Part shown: in pieces, positions 26,397 to 34,712 of the stretch | How positions within the stretch are numbered: position 1 is the first letter of the stretch | Layout of the letters: each line of letters starts with the position of its first letter | Assembly (NCBI GenBank): GCA_015075555.1 | Contig: JABTUD010000001.1 | Location: 682,001-746,000, forward strand | Reading direction: 5' to 3' | Source of the DNA: Thermoflexaceae bacterium | GTDB lineage: Bacteria; Chloroflexota; Dehalococcoidia; Tepidiformales; Tepidiformaceae | DNA length: 64,000 nucleotides | The notes under the pieces: generated by a model | Databases searched by the model: none | What the model was told of the DNA's origin: nothing | The model's input: the letters and a program-made list of their open reading frames with translations, nothing else | Translations under genes and position numbers: made by a program

Positions 26397-27608
26397 TCAG
26401 CCTTGCGGCCCCAATATAGCACTGAGCGAACCGGGACATGCCCCGCCTGATTCCTCGACCGCGAGCAGGAGGCGGACTGAAACCTCGCCATGAAGCAGGC
26501 GGCCGGCGCGCGTTAGCCGGGTCCGCTCGCCGGACATCTCGACCAGCCCTGCCTCCGCGCATTCGCCAAGCACCGAGCCGAAGATGCCGTAGAGGCCGGA
26601 CCCGAACCTGGCCAGGAATGCTCCAGGGTCGACACCCGCTGTGCGGCGGAGGCCCAGGCTGAGCCAGTCCGCCATAGCAGTCGCCACGGATGGGCGGTAG
26701 GCATGTGCAACGGCGGCGCGATGGGAGTGAGGCTGCGCCGATAGCCGCCGGATGTACTCCCGGGGGTGCGCGACGTTCTCGTATCTCTCACCGCGAATGT
26801 ACCCGTGTGCACCCGCTCCGAGACCGAGATAGTCACCGTCGCTCCAGTAAGTGAGGTTATGTCGCGATTCATGCCCCGGGCGCGCCCAGTTCGAAAGCTC
26901 GTACTGGTGGAACCCCGACTCTTCCAGCCTGGCGCTGGCCAGCTCGTAGAGGTCTGCCACCTCATCTGGACCGGGCAGGATGACGCTGCCGTCCTGAACG
27001 CGCCGGGCAAGGATAGTGCCATCCTCGACGGTGAGCGCATAGAGAGACAGGTGGTCCGGCTGCTGGGCAAGCGCCTGGACCATGGTCCATCGCCAGCGCG
27101 CGGGGCTCTGCCCGGGCAGCCCGTAGATGAGGTCGAGGTTGACGCTCGCAATCCCGGCGCGGCGGGCGTTCGCAACGGCGACGCCGATCGCCTCAGGCGA
27201 ATGGATGCGATCGAGGAAGCGCAGCTCCCCCGCTTCGAAGCTCTGGGCGCCGAAAGAGATGCGGTTCACGCCGGCGGCGGCGAGCTGGCAGAGGTGGTCC
27301 GGGCCGATTGAGCCCGGGTTGGCTTCAAGCCCGATCTCAGCGTCCCGGGCAATTGTGCCGGCCGAGCGCAGGGCGCCAATGATCGCGGCGAGGTCGCCGG
27401 CCGGCATCTCGCCCGGGGTCCCACCGCCAAAGGCGATTGAAGTTACATCGTGGCCGGCCATCGCCTCTCGCCACCCTTCGATTTCCAGCAGGAGCGCGCG
27501 CGTGTAGCCGGCCTTCAGCCTGTCCATGCCGGCGTAGGCGTTGAAGTCGCAATAGCCGCACTTGACGGTGCAGAAAGGGATGTGGATGTACACGGCAAGT
27601 GAAGTCAC
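26397..27608 (-). CDS. hemW: HemW-like radical SAM protein (haem chaperone)
   Basis: A 403-residue radical SAM protein with the cluster motif CTVKCGYC (C13, C17, C20), GGGTPGEM, the long TIM-barrel body and the HemW-specific HNLTYWSDGDYLGLGAGAHG. It is often annotated as oxygen-independent coproporphyrinogen oxidase, but the C-x3-C-x2-C spacing is followed by Asp-Phe rather than the extra Cys of HemN (CDFNAY), so the haem-chaperone role is preferred. It overlaps the upstream GDPD-like gene by 4 bp. Confidence 0.9.
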   Translation of the reverse strand: MTSLAVYIHIPFCTVKCGYCDFNAYAGMDRLKAGYTRALLLEIEGWREAMAGHDVTSIAFGGGTPGEMPAGDLAAIIGALRSAGTIARDAEIGLEANPGSIGPDHLCQLAAAGVNRISFGAQSFEAGELRFLDRIHSPEAIGVAVANARRAGIASVNLDLIYGLPGQSPARWRWTMVQALAQQPDHLSLYALTVEDGTILARRVQDGSVILPGPDEVADLYELASARLEESGFHQYELSNWARPGHESRHNLTYWSDGDYLGLGAGAHGYIRGERYENVAHPREYIRRLSAQPHSHRAAVAHAYRPSVATAMADWLSLGLRRTAGVDPGAFLARFGSGLYGIFGSVLGECAEAGLVEMSGERTRLTRAGRLLHGEVSVRLLLAVEESGGACPGSLSAILGPQG

Positions 27609-28312
27609 CGCACCAACCCCAGGTGGCTGCGAAGCTCGATGACACGATGGGTGGTGATGCCATCGGCTCCCCAGGCGGCGAGCTCCTCGGCCCGTGCGGG
27701 CTCGTCCACCGTCCAGGCCACCACCTTGAGGCCGCGGTCGTGCATTTCCTGCACGATGCCCTCATCGAGCAGGGTATGACGGCAGGAGATGCCGGCGGGT
27801 CGCAGGTCGCGCTCCATCACGGATCGGAACAGGTCGAGCTTGGCGCGCACGTCGATCGAGTAGTAGAGCCCGGCTTCAGGGACAAGTTGCTGGAGGCCGC
27901 GCAGGGTACCCCAGCGCTGGGATGACGCCACGAGGGGTCCGGGGAAGCCGCCTGCCGAATCGAGGGCGGCGCGCACGAGCCTGGCGGGTTCGTCCCGCCC
28001 GTTCTTGAGGTCGAGGAAGACGCCTGTCCTGCCGGATGTCTCGGCGAGAAGCCCGGCGAGGGTGAAGGGCCTGCGGGGGGCGCGGCGCACCGTCGTCCAC
28101 TCTTCGAACCAGAGTGGAAGCGGATAGAGCGCCCGCTCGTGGCGGGCCTCCAGGCGGCCGCGATGGGCCCAGAGGTCGACCTCGACGAAATCGGCGACTT
28201 CCTCGATCGCTGCCCGAACCTGGCGGGCAGTATTCCCCGCCATGTGGGCGATCAGCGCGGGACCGTGGCGAGCGGGAATGGACGCAGCCGCCTCACCAGG
28301 GGCGCGGACCAT
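27605..28312 (-). CDS. Divergent glycerophosphodiester phosphodiesterase-like protein
   Basis: A 235-residue TIM-barrel GDPD relative. The first catalytic motif reads AHMAGN instead of the usual HRGxN, so the arginine is missing while the histidine stays. The metal site VEVDLWAH and the second histidine in EARHE are recognisable, as are FLDLKNG and the C-terminal VVAWTVDEPARAEELAAWGADGITTHR. Activity on glycerophosphodiesters is plausible but weaker than for the GDPD at 60017. It shares one base with the crp-like gene and overlaps hemW. Confidence 0.78.
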   Translation of the reverse strand: MVRAPGEAAASIPARHGPALIAHMAGNTARQVRAAIEEVADFVEVDLWAHRGRLEARHERALYPLPLWFEEWTTVRRAPRRPFTLAGLLAETSGRTGVFLDLKNGRDEPARLVRAALDSAGGFPGPLVASSQRWGTLRGLQQLVPEAGLYYSIDVRAKLDLFRSVMERDLRPAGISCRHTLLDEGIVQEMHDRGLKVVAWTVDEPARAEELAAWGADGITTHRVIELRSHLGLVR

Positions 28313-29082
28313 CAGGGTGCGACAGCGCTCGGCTGGCTTCCGGCCGGGTGTCGCGGTGAGACCTGGATCTCGCCGCGGGCGATGAGGCGCAGCAGGGCCG
28401 GGTCGGCGACCTGGTACCCGCCAGCAAGAGGCGCAATCACCCCCATCGTCACGAAACGGCTGAGGAGGGCAGTCACGGTTTCGCGGCTGGTGCCAATCGT
28501 CTGGGCGAGCTCCTGGTGAGTCAGGCCGAGATGGACGACGGCGCCATCCTGGCTGTTCAACAACACGTCGGCGAGCCTTGCCGAGACGGGCTTGGAAACC
28601 ATGTTCATGAAGGTCCGCTGCATGCCTGCGAGCCGCCGGGCCATCAGCTCGGCCATGGCGAAACCGAGCCGGGGCGACTGTTGAAGCAGGTGGGAGAAAT
28701 CCTCCCAGGAGATGCTCACGGCGACGGTCTCATGGATTGCCTGCGCGCAGGCAATCCTCTCTCCGCCCTCCACGATTGCCATATCGCCCACGATGCCGCC
28801 CCGGCCAACAAGGTCCAGGATTATTTCCTTGCCGTTTTCGGCCACCTGGTAGATCTTGACCCTGCCCTTGAGGAGCAGATAGACGCGTTCGGCCGGGTCG
28901 CCCGTGGAGAAGATCACCTGCCGGGGCCGGAAGCGGCGCTCGGTGAGGAGGGGGACCAGCCTATCCAGCTCATCATCCGAAAGCACGTTCATGACCCTGC
29001 TGAGCTGGCGAAGGTACCAGGCGATTGACCGTTGCAGCGCCTGGTGGCCACGGGCCGGGCGGCCGGGCATCTCGCTGGTCAT
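28312..29082 (-). CDS. Crp/Fnr-family transcription regulator
   Basis: A 256-residue regulator: N-terminal cyclic-nucleotide-binding-like beta roll (about 32-145, FSTGDPAERVYLLLKGRVKI and GGIVGDMAIVEGGERI), a dimer helix, and a C-terminal Crp-type winged helix-turn-helix (LTHQELAQTIGTSRETVTALLSRF). The N-terminal Cys cluster of Fnr is absent. The phosphate-binding RxS signature of cAMP receptors is not clear, so the ligand is unknown. Embedded mid-operon with 4-bp and 1-bp overlaps, it may control this operon. Confidence 0.9.
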   Translation of the reverse strand: MTSEMPGRPARGHQALQRSIAWYLRQLSRVMNVLSDDELDRLVPLLTERRFRPRQVIFSTGDPAERVYLLLKGRVKIYQVAENGKEIILDLVGRGGIVGDMAIVEGGERIACAQAIHETVAVSISWEDFSHLLQQSPRLGFAMAELMARRLAGMQRTFMNMVSKPVSARLADVLLNSQDGAVVHLGLTHQELAQTIGTSRETVTALLSRFVTMGVIAPLAGGYQVADPALLRLIARGEIQVSPRHPAGSQPSAVAP

Positions 29083-29945
29083 GGCATCTCCTCAGGTTCC
29101 GTGTTCCGGGCACGAAGTTGATCGAGGAGCCTCACGGCCCCGGAGACTGCGGCTGCGCGTCCGCCGCCGCCAACATAGCGCTCAAGGTCGGCCAGTGCGA
29201 GAGCGGGCTGGCCCATCCGGTAGTGGAGCATGCCGCGCTCGCCGACCAGCGCAGCGGTCCAGGGCTCAAGCCGGAGGCGCAACTCCACCGTCGCAAGCCA
29301 CCGCTCGACGTCGCGCGCCTCGCGGAAGATGCGGTGGAGGTTGGTGAGCATGCGCTGCAGGATCTGCCGGCGTGTCACGGCGCAGAGCATCGCTTCGGGC
29401 GCGGCCCCGCCGGGAGCGGTCGTGCGCAACCCGGAAAGCAGTTCGGCGCGGTCAATGCGTGTGCCCTGGTTGAAGGGGTCAATGTACAGGGGGTCTTCGG
29501 GTTCGCCGCAGCGGACGATGAAGTGCCGTGGATAGCCCACGCCGTCACAGCGAAGGCCAACTCGCTGGGCGACTTCCATGTACACAAGCGAGAGGGTGAT
29601 GGGAATGCCCTCGCGACGGTCGATGACATCGGCAAGGAAGCTGTTGGAGGGGTCATTCCCGCTGGTGGTGGCGCCCCTGAAGCCCATCACGGTGAAGAGT
29701 TGGTGGTCGATGGCATGGGCAAGCTCACCTGCCCCGGCGCCACTGCCGGCGTGCTGTAGCACCGCCTCTCCCACCAGATCGAGCCTGTGTGCATGTGCAT
29801 GGACGTCGACATCTCGTCCGCTGAGACGCGAGATCGTCATCGCCGCGCCAAAGAGATCCACATCGCGGTCGTGACCGGCAATGGCCAGCGCGAACTCATC
29901 GAAGAGCGCCGTAAACACCTGCTCCCAGTATACGGGCCGTACCAC
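29079..29945 (-). CDS. SirB1-like transglutaminase-fold/TPR protein
   Basis: About 288 residues. The diagnostic block is NSFLADVIDRREGIPITLS, followed by VYMEVAQRVGLRCDGVGYP and PRHFIVR: the SirB1/transglutaminase-like core in which the catalytic Cys is replaced. A TPR-like C-terminal region follows (GMLHYRMGQPALALADLERY). Function unknown; homologues are widespread. The start is uncertain. GTG 29945 avoids overlap with cbiO; GTG 29918 has GGGAG three bases upstream and would be nine codons shorter. Confidence 0.8.
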   Translation of the reverse strand: MVRPVYWEQVFTALFDEFALAIAGHDRDVDLFGAAMTISRLSGRDVDVHAHAHRLDLVGEAVLQHAGSGAGAGELAHAIDHQLFTVMGFRGATTSGNDPSNSFLADVIDRREGIPITLSLVYMEVAQRVGLRCDGVGYPRHFIVRCGEPEDPLYIDPFNQGTRIDRAELLSGLRTTAPGGAAPEAMLCAVTRRQILQRMLTNLHRIFREARDVERWLATVELRLRLEPWTAALVGERGMLHYRMGQPALALADLERYVGGGGRAAAVSGAVRLLDQLRARNTEPEEMP

Positions 29946-29994
29946 CCCCCGGAAATCGGCCTTGTGCAGGGCTGGCCACTCTGAAGCCAGCCGT

Positions 29995-30756
29995 TCAGGG
30001 GCTTTCGAGGCCGTGCGCCTCAAGGAGGGCCGAATCGGCAAGCACCACGCTGGTGGGGCCATCCGCTACCACCCGGCCGTCGTCCATCACAACGACCCGC
30101 GGGAACACCTCGGCGACAAGCCGCATATCGTGCGTGCTGACCAGCAAGGTCTGGGGCAGGGTGCGAAGCATGCGGATCAGCTCCCGCCGTCCGCGTGGAT
30201 CAAGGCCCGCCGACGGCTCATCAAGAACGAGCACGCTCGGCTCCATCGAGAGCACCGTCGCCAGTGCAACGCGCTTTCGCTGGCCGAGCGAGAGGTGGTG
30301 GGGGAGGCGACGTTCAAACCCGCTCATCCCCACTGATGCGAGCGCCGATTCAACCCGCCTGTGGATCTCCTCAATGGGAACGCCCATGTGCAGCGGCCCG
30401 AAGGCCACATCCTCAAAGACGGTGGGGCTGAAGAGCTGGTCATCCGGGTCCTGGAACACGAGCCCGACCTCGGCGCGGATGCGCTTCACTGTCGAGCGGT
30501 CCACGGTTGCACCACCTATCCGCACCTGGCCATGGGATGGGGTGTTGATGCCATTCAGGTGGAGCATGAGCGTGCTCTTGCCGGCTCCATTCGGGCCAAT
30601 AAGCGCGACCTTCTCACCCCTGGCAATGACCAGGTCGACGCCTTTCAGGGCCTCAAGGCCGTCGGGATAGATGAAGTGGAGGTGCTCCACCTCCACCCAA
30701 CGGGACTCAACGCCGTGTCCCGGCGCCGAAGGGACGCGGGGTTGTTCATTGTTCAT
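29995..30756 (-). CDS. cbiO: Cobalt/nickel ECF transporter ATPase
   Basis: A 253-residue ABC ATPase: Walker A GPNGAGKS, Q-loop VGLVFQDPDDQLFSPTV (the CbiO/EcfA hallmark), signature LSLGQRKRVALA, Walker B VLVLDEPSAGLD. ATG 30756 overlaps the cbiQ stop by 4 bp. It energises metal uptake with CbiM and CbiQ. Confidence 0.92.
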   Translation of the reverse strand: MNNEQPRVPSAPGHGVESRWVEVEHLHFIYPDGLEALKGVDLVIARGEKVALIGPNGAGKSTLMLHLNGINTPSHGQVRIGGATVDRSTVKRIRAEVGLVFQDPDDQLFSPTVFEDVAFGPLHMGVPIEEIHRRVESALASVGMSGFERRLPHHLSLGQRKRVALATVLSMEPSVLVLDEPSAGLDPRGRRELIRMLRTLPQTLLVSTHDMRLVAEVFPRVVVMDDGRVVADGPTSVVLADSALLEAHGLESP

Positions 30757-31556
30757 GCTACTGGCAGCCACAACCGGGCCACGACTGAAAAGCCGGACAG
30801 GGCGGCGGCCGTGGTCCCGAGCGCCAACCACTCGCCGCGGCGCATCTTCCGCCCACCCATGTGGCGTATCTCTCCGCTGAACCCGCGCGATTGCATGGCT
30901 GCGAACACGCGCTCGCTTCGCTCGTAGGCGCGGAGGAAGAGCGAGCCGACCATTGAGCCCACGACCTTTGCCCGCCAGGCGATGGAGCCTCCGCCGCGAC
31001 CGTCGAGGGAGGCGGACCGGGCGGCCCGGGCGCGCATCATGCGGCTCGACTCATCGGCCAACACGGCGATGTAGCGATACATGAAGCTGATGATGGCGAC
31101 CATGAGGGAAGGGAGCCGCAACCGGCGAAGCGCATTCACGAGCTCGTGGAAGGGGGTTGTGAAGCTGAGCAGCAACGCTGCCTGCACACTCACCCAGCTC
31201 TTGAGGGCAATGGTCGCGAACATCTTGAGTCCTTCGCCACTGACGGTGAGGGTGAAGAACCCGGTGTCGATTTCGCCAAGCGGGCTGGCCTTGCGGGTGA
31301 AGACCAGCGGCGCGGCCGCCAGCAGGAATGGCAGGGCGAAGAACGCGCCCCGGGTGGTCCGCAGCCACCCGACCCGGGCGGCGCCGGAGGCGATTATGAC
31401 GGCGAGCCAGGCCAGGCCGAGCGCGGCGAACGCTCCTACCGGGAGAAGGCTGAGGGTGAGGATGAAGCCCACCGTGGCAATGAACTTGAGGCGCGCATCG
31501 GCGGCGTGGATGGCGCTTTCGCGGGCCAGGTACCGGTCGAGGGTGAGTGTGCTCAC
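30753..31556 (-). CDS. cbiQ: Cobalt/nickel ECF transporter T-component
   Basis: A 267-residue membrane protein: four to five hydrophobic segments after an N-terminal cytoplasmic stretch and the coupling motif MRARAARSA, followed by VGSMVGSLFLRAYERSERVFAAMQSRGF, the second Ala-Arg-Gly motif typical of CbiQ. It links CbiO to the metal-binding CbiM. 4-bp overlaps at both ends. Confidence 0.92.
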   Translation of the reverse strand: MSTLTLDRYLARESAIHAADARLKFIATVGFILTLSLLPVGAFAALGLAWLAVIIASGAARVGWLRTTRGAFFALPFLLAAAPLVFTRKASPLGEIDTGFFTLTVSGEGLKMFATIALKSWVSVQAALLLSFTTPFHELVNALRRLRLPSLMVAIISFMYRYIAVLADESSRMMRARAARSASLDGRGGGSIAWRAKVVGSMVGSLFLRAYERSERVFAAMQSRGFSGEIRHMGGRKMRRGEWLALGTTAAALSGFSVVARLWLPVA

Positions 31557-31882
31557 TGACTCCTTCGGGAAAGCACCCGCCCGGCGACGACCATGAGGGC
31601 GAAGACGATGGCTACGCCAACGAGGCCTGCGAGCACGGTCGATGTGTCACCGGAAAGGCCGGGGATGGTGTAGTCGGGAAGCCATTCCCAGTGGGAGCCC
31701 TCGGCCGTATCGAGGAACTCCTTGTCTTCGGCGACCCTTTCGAGCCCGTCGGGATGGGATGAGGCAAGCGGCGCAAGGATAACTACAACAAGTGCGGCGA
31801 TCGCGAGCCCGGCGACCCACCAGTAGCGGCGCAGGCGGGCGCGCAGGCCGCCGGTTGCGGGGAGTTGGTGGTGTGCGGTCAT
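31553..31882 (-). CDS. PDGLE-domain protein (CbiN-like accessory)
   Basis: A 109-residue protein with two transmembrane helices (about 21-41 and 82-102) flanking an extracytoplasmic segment. The first helix ends in the motif SSHPDGLERVAED, after which the family is named. PDGLE proteins replace or are fused to CbiN/NikN small subunits in Co/Ni ECF importers. It lies between cbiM and cbiQ with 4-bp overlaps. Confidence 0.9.
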   Translation of the reverse strand: MTAHHQLPATGGLRARLRRYWWVAGLAIAALVVVILAPLASSHPDGLERVAEDKEFLDTAEGSHWEWLPDYTIPGLSGDTSTVLAGLVGVAIVFALMVVAGRVLSRRSQ

Positions 31883-32568
31883 CCCTGGCCCCCCTGCCCG
31901 GCCAGCGCCGGCCGGGCGACCTGCAGCAGGTCACCCCGGGTTGCGGATATGAAGCTGAGGGCTGCAACGGTGATCACCGCCTCGCCGATACCGATCAGCG
32001 CATGGACACCAACCATCGCCGGGAGAGCGACGGTGAGTGACGTGGTATCGGAGATTGCCAGCTGGAAGGAGACGAGCACGGCGGCGATGACAACGGAAAG
32101 CCACGCGGCGATGGCCGCCGCGGGCAGCCGGCCCCTCTTCTCGCCGCCAAGCAGGCCGGCGATGGCGCGATACAGTACGTAACCGCCAAAGGTCCCCACC
32201 ACGCCCATGTTGAAGATGTTGGCGCCCATCACCACAAGGCCGCCGTCCTGGAAGACGAGGGCCTGAACGGCGATGACGCAGGCCATCACAACGGTCCCTG
32301 CCCAGGGCCCAAGGAGGATCGCAACAAGGACACCCCCCATGAGGTGTCCAGAAGTGCCGCCTGCAACCTGGAAGTTGAACATCTGGGCGGCGAATACGAA
32401 GGCGGCCATCACGCCCATGAGAGGGACGGCCTTTTCATTGAGGTTGGCGTCAGCGCGCCTCACGGCCACGGCCAGCGCAAGGACGGTGACCACCCACATC
32501 GCCGCCGCGACCGGCGCCGAAAAGAAGCCATCGGGCGCGTGAAGGAGGAAGAGAGCCGGAAACGTCAT
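31879..32568 (-). CDS. cbiM: Cobalt/nickel ECF transporter substrate-binding component
   Basis: A 229-residue S-component with about seven hydrophobic segments. The N-terminal metal-binding loop reads LHAPDGFF where classical CbiM begins MHIPDGF; later FNFQVAGGTSGHLMGG and VQALVFQDGG are conserved. Three in-frame ATGs lie close together. ATG 32568 has GGAG six bases upstream and puts the metal His at residue 10, not residue 2. Family members need a near-terminal His, so either the N-terminus is trimmed or this is a variant. It is first in the fourteen-gene run and downstream of the TTGCAA repeat operator. Confidence 0.9.
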   Translation of the reverse strand: MTFPALFLLHAPDGFFSAPVAAAMWVVTVLALAVAVRRADANLNEKAVPLMGVMAAFVFAAQMFNFQVAGGTSGHLMGGVLVAILLGPWAGTVVMACVIAVQALVFQDGGLVVMGANIFNMGVVGTFGGYVLYRAIAGLLGGEKRGRLPAAAIAAWLSVVIAAVLVSFQLAISDTTSLTVALPAMVGVHALIGIGEAVITVAALSFISATRGDLLQVARPALAGQGGQG

Positions 32569-32634
32569 GGTCATCTCCATGCCAGCAAGGGAAATTCGCG
32601 CGGGGCATGCGCTGGACAACTATCCTGCCGCTAA

Positions 32635-32656
32635 TTGCAATCGTTTGCAACTGCAA
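32635..32656. promoter_or_regulatory. Nur-like metal-regulator operator upstream of cbiM
   Basis: TTGCAA (32635-32640), TTGCAA (32645-32650) and CTGCAA (32651-32656) follow one another 67-88 bp upstream of the cbiM start and about 135 bp before the divergent MBL gene. The nickel regulator Nur of Streptomyces, a Fur-family protein, binds TTGCAA-N5-TTGCAA; here the first spacer is four bases. This suggests nickel- or cobalt-dependent repression of the importer. No Fur-family gene lies in the window. Confidence 0.5.
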
Positions 32657-32790
32657 GCGGCTGGCGGTCCACCTGTTGCGATCTTACAGGTGCAGGGTAT
32701 GTCTTGCCAGTTTCTTCCTGTGAAATATGTGTGAATCCGTCACGAGAAGTTGCCGCGCCCGGCGCATTGCCGCATGCCGGACGTGATCTT

Positions 32791-33666
32791 ATGGTTCCTT
32801 CGATGCACTCCCCTGCGCGCTACCGGGTGGGCGACTTCGATATCGCGGTCATCTCCGACGGCCACATCAGGCTGGACGGCGGGGCCGTCTTCGGCCTGGT
32901 GCCGCGGGTGTTGTGGGAATCGATAGTGGGCCAGGAGAACATCGACGCGCAGCATCGCATCCCGCTGGGCCTGAACTGCATGGTCGTGCGGCGCGGCGAC
33001 GATGTGCTCCTTGTGGAGACAGGGATGGGCAACAAGCACACCGAGGCGGTGCGTGAGCGGTCTTTCCCGGGGGACTACGGGCACCTGCTCTCGGCGCTGG
33101 CCACGCTCGATCTCGCGCCCGAAGACATCACGGCAGTGGCGAACACTCACCTCCACACCGACCACTGCGGCTGGAATACGACCCGGCGTGAAGATGGCGA
33201 GATCGTTGCCACATTCCCAAATGCCAGCTACTTCGCCCAGGAAGGTGAGTACGAGGTGGCGATGCACCCCAACGAGCGCACGCGCGGCACGTACTTCAGC
33301 GAGAACTTCGAGCCACTGATGCGTTCCGGGCGGCTAACGCTCGTGAGGGGCGAGCGCGAGGTGATCCCCGGCGTCCATTTCCTCCCCACGCCCGGTCACA
33401 CGGCGGACCACGCCTCGCTGGTGCTCTCATCGCGGGGAGAGACGGCGATCTTCACCGGTGACCTCGTGCATCACGCCGTCCAATTGGAGCGCCCGGCGTG
33501 GATCGCGGCGTTCGACGTGCTGCCGCTGGTCAGCCTGGAGACCAAGAAGGCGCTGGCCGAGCGCGCGATTCGCGAGCGCGCCCTGCTGGTCTGCGTACAC
33601 AACCCCTTCCCGGGCGTGGGCCGGCTCGTGGAGAGGGACGGGCGCCGAAGCTTCGTGCCGGAATGA
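32791..33666 (+). CDS. MBL-fold metallo-hydrolase
   Basis: A 291-residue metallo-beta-lactamase-fold hydrolase. The dinuclear metal motif NTHLHTDHCGWN (H120, H122, D124, H125), a third-motif histidine in TPGHTADH and FTGDLVHHAVQ are present. The layout resembles lactonase/AHL-hydrolase and ComEC-unrelated small-molecule MBL groups; substrate unknown. ATG 32791 is the first start giving the conserved beta strand (FDIAVISDGHI) at the expected distance. It overlaps the GcvT-like gene by 4 bp. Confidence 0.88.
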   Translation: MVPSMHSPARYRVGDFDIAVISDGHIRLDGGAVFGLVPRVLWESIVGQENIDAQHRIPLGLNCMVVRRGDDVLLVETGMGNKHTEAVRERSFPGDYGHLLSALATLDLAPEDITAVANTHLHTDHCGWNTTRREDGEIVATFPNASYFAQEGEYEVAMHPNERTRGTYFSENFEPLMRSGRLTLVRGEREVIPGVHFLPTPGHTADHASLVLSSRGETAIFTGDLVHHAVQLERPAWIAAFDVLPLVSLETKKALAERAIRERALLVCVHNPFPGVGRLVERDGRRSFVPE

Positions 33667-34712
33667 GCGAGGCGCGGTCAGTGCCGGCCCGGCTCGCACT
33701 GCGCGAAGCCCATGCCGCTGCCGGCGCCAGCTTCCTGGTGCGCAGCGGCTGGGAGCTTCCTGCCCACTACGGAGACGCGGCGGCCGAACATGCCGCCCTG
33801 CGCTCGGCCGCCGCCGTCTTCGACTGCTCCCACCGTAGCCGAATCATGGTGAGCGGGACCGATGCGCCGCTGGTCCTTGACCGGGTGTTCGCAGGGAACA
33901 TCACGAGACTCGAGGAAGGGGGCGCGGCACGCACGGTGGCCCTCGCTGATTCCGGGCTGATCCGCGACCTCGCGCTGGTGGTCCGCACGGGGTCGCTCTC
34001 CTTCCTGGTCTGCGGCGAGCCTGGCCAGCGGCTGTGGACGGAGTCCCGGCTGAGGCGCGCGATAGAGGCGGATTTCGACGCCCGGGTGGAAGACCGGACG
34101 CTCGTCACCTGCACCGTGGCGGTGGCCGGCCCCATGGCCGAGGCCACCATCATGGAGCACGTCGCCGATGCCCTCCCGGCGGCGCTTGAACCGCTTCGCT
34201 CCGTCGCCTTCGAGTTCCATGGCTTCCGGGCCCTCGCCACGCGCACAAGCGACACGGGCGAGGATGGCATTGAATTCGTGCTCGCGCCCGCACCCGCACT
34301 GCACCTCATCGAGACACTGTCGGCCGCCGGCGTTTCGCTGGCAGGCGACACGGCCCATGAGACCGCCCGTCTCGAGGCGTCTATCCCCGCCTACGAACCA
34401 GACCTGGAGGCCGGCCTCACCGTTGGCGAAGCCGGCCTTGATTCCATCCTCGGCATTGCTCCGGGTGCGGTCACGCGCGTGCTGAGCGCCCTGGTGCTGG
34501 AACAGGTGGCCCCGGTGGGCGCCGCCATCACCTGCGATGGTGCTGTTGCAGGTGAACTGCGCTCATGTGCCCGCTCGTTCTCGCTTGACGCAGTGATCGG
34601 CCTCGGGGTAATCGATCAGTGCTACTCGTTCCCCGGCGCCGCTGTCGAGGTTGGCGGACACCCGGGCTCTGTCGTGGCAGGACCTTTCTATCGCCGGAGG
34701 CGCACAACATGA
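33663..34712 (+). CDS. GcvT-like (aminomethyltransferase-family) folate protein
   Basis: A 349-residue member of the T-protein/YgfZ/dimethylglycine-oxidase C-terminal family. HYGDAAAEHAALRSAAAVFD, then SRIMVSGTDAPLVLDRVFAGNI at the N-terminus and YEPDLEAGLTV in the middle are typical. The set gcvH/gcvP is absent, so it is unlikely to serve the glycine cleavage system. It more likely transfers a one-carbon unit to tetrahydrofolate in a demethylation, or has a YgfZ-like repair role. Co-translated with an MBL hydrolase and a NUDIX-like protein. Confidence 0.82.
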   Translation: MSEARSVPARLALREAHAAAGASFLVRSGWELPAHYGDAAAEHAALRSAAAVFDCSHRSRIMVSGTDAPLVLDRVFAGNITRLEEGGAARTVALADSGLIRDLALVVRTGSLSFLVCGEPGQRLWTESRLRRAIEADFDARVEDRTLVTCTVAVAGPMAEATIMEHVADALPAALEPLRSVAFEFHGFRALATRTSDTGEDGIEFVLAPAPALHLIETLSAAGVSLAGDTAHETARLEASIPAYEPDLEAGLTVGEAGLDSILGIAPGAVTRVLSALVLEQVAPVGAAITCDGAVAGELRSCARSFSLDAVIGLGVIDQCYSFPGAAVEVGGHPGSVVAGPFYRRRRTT

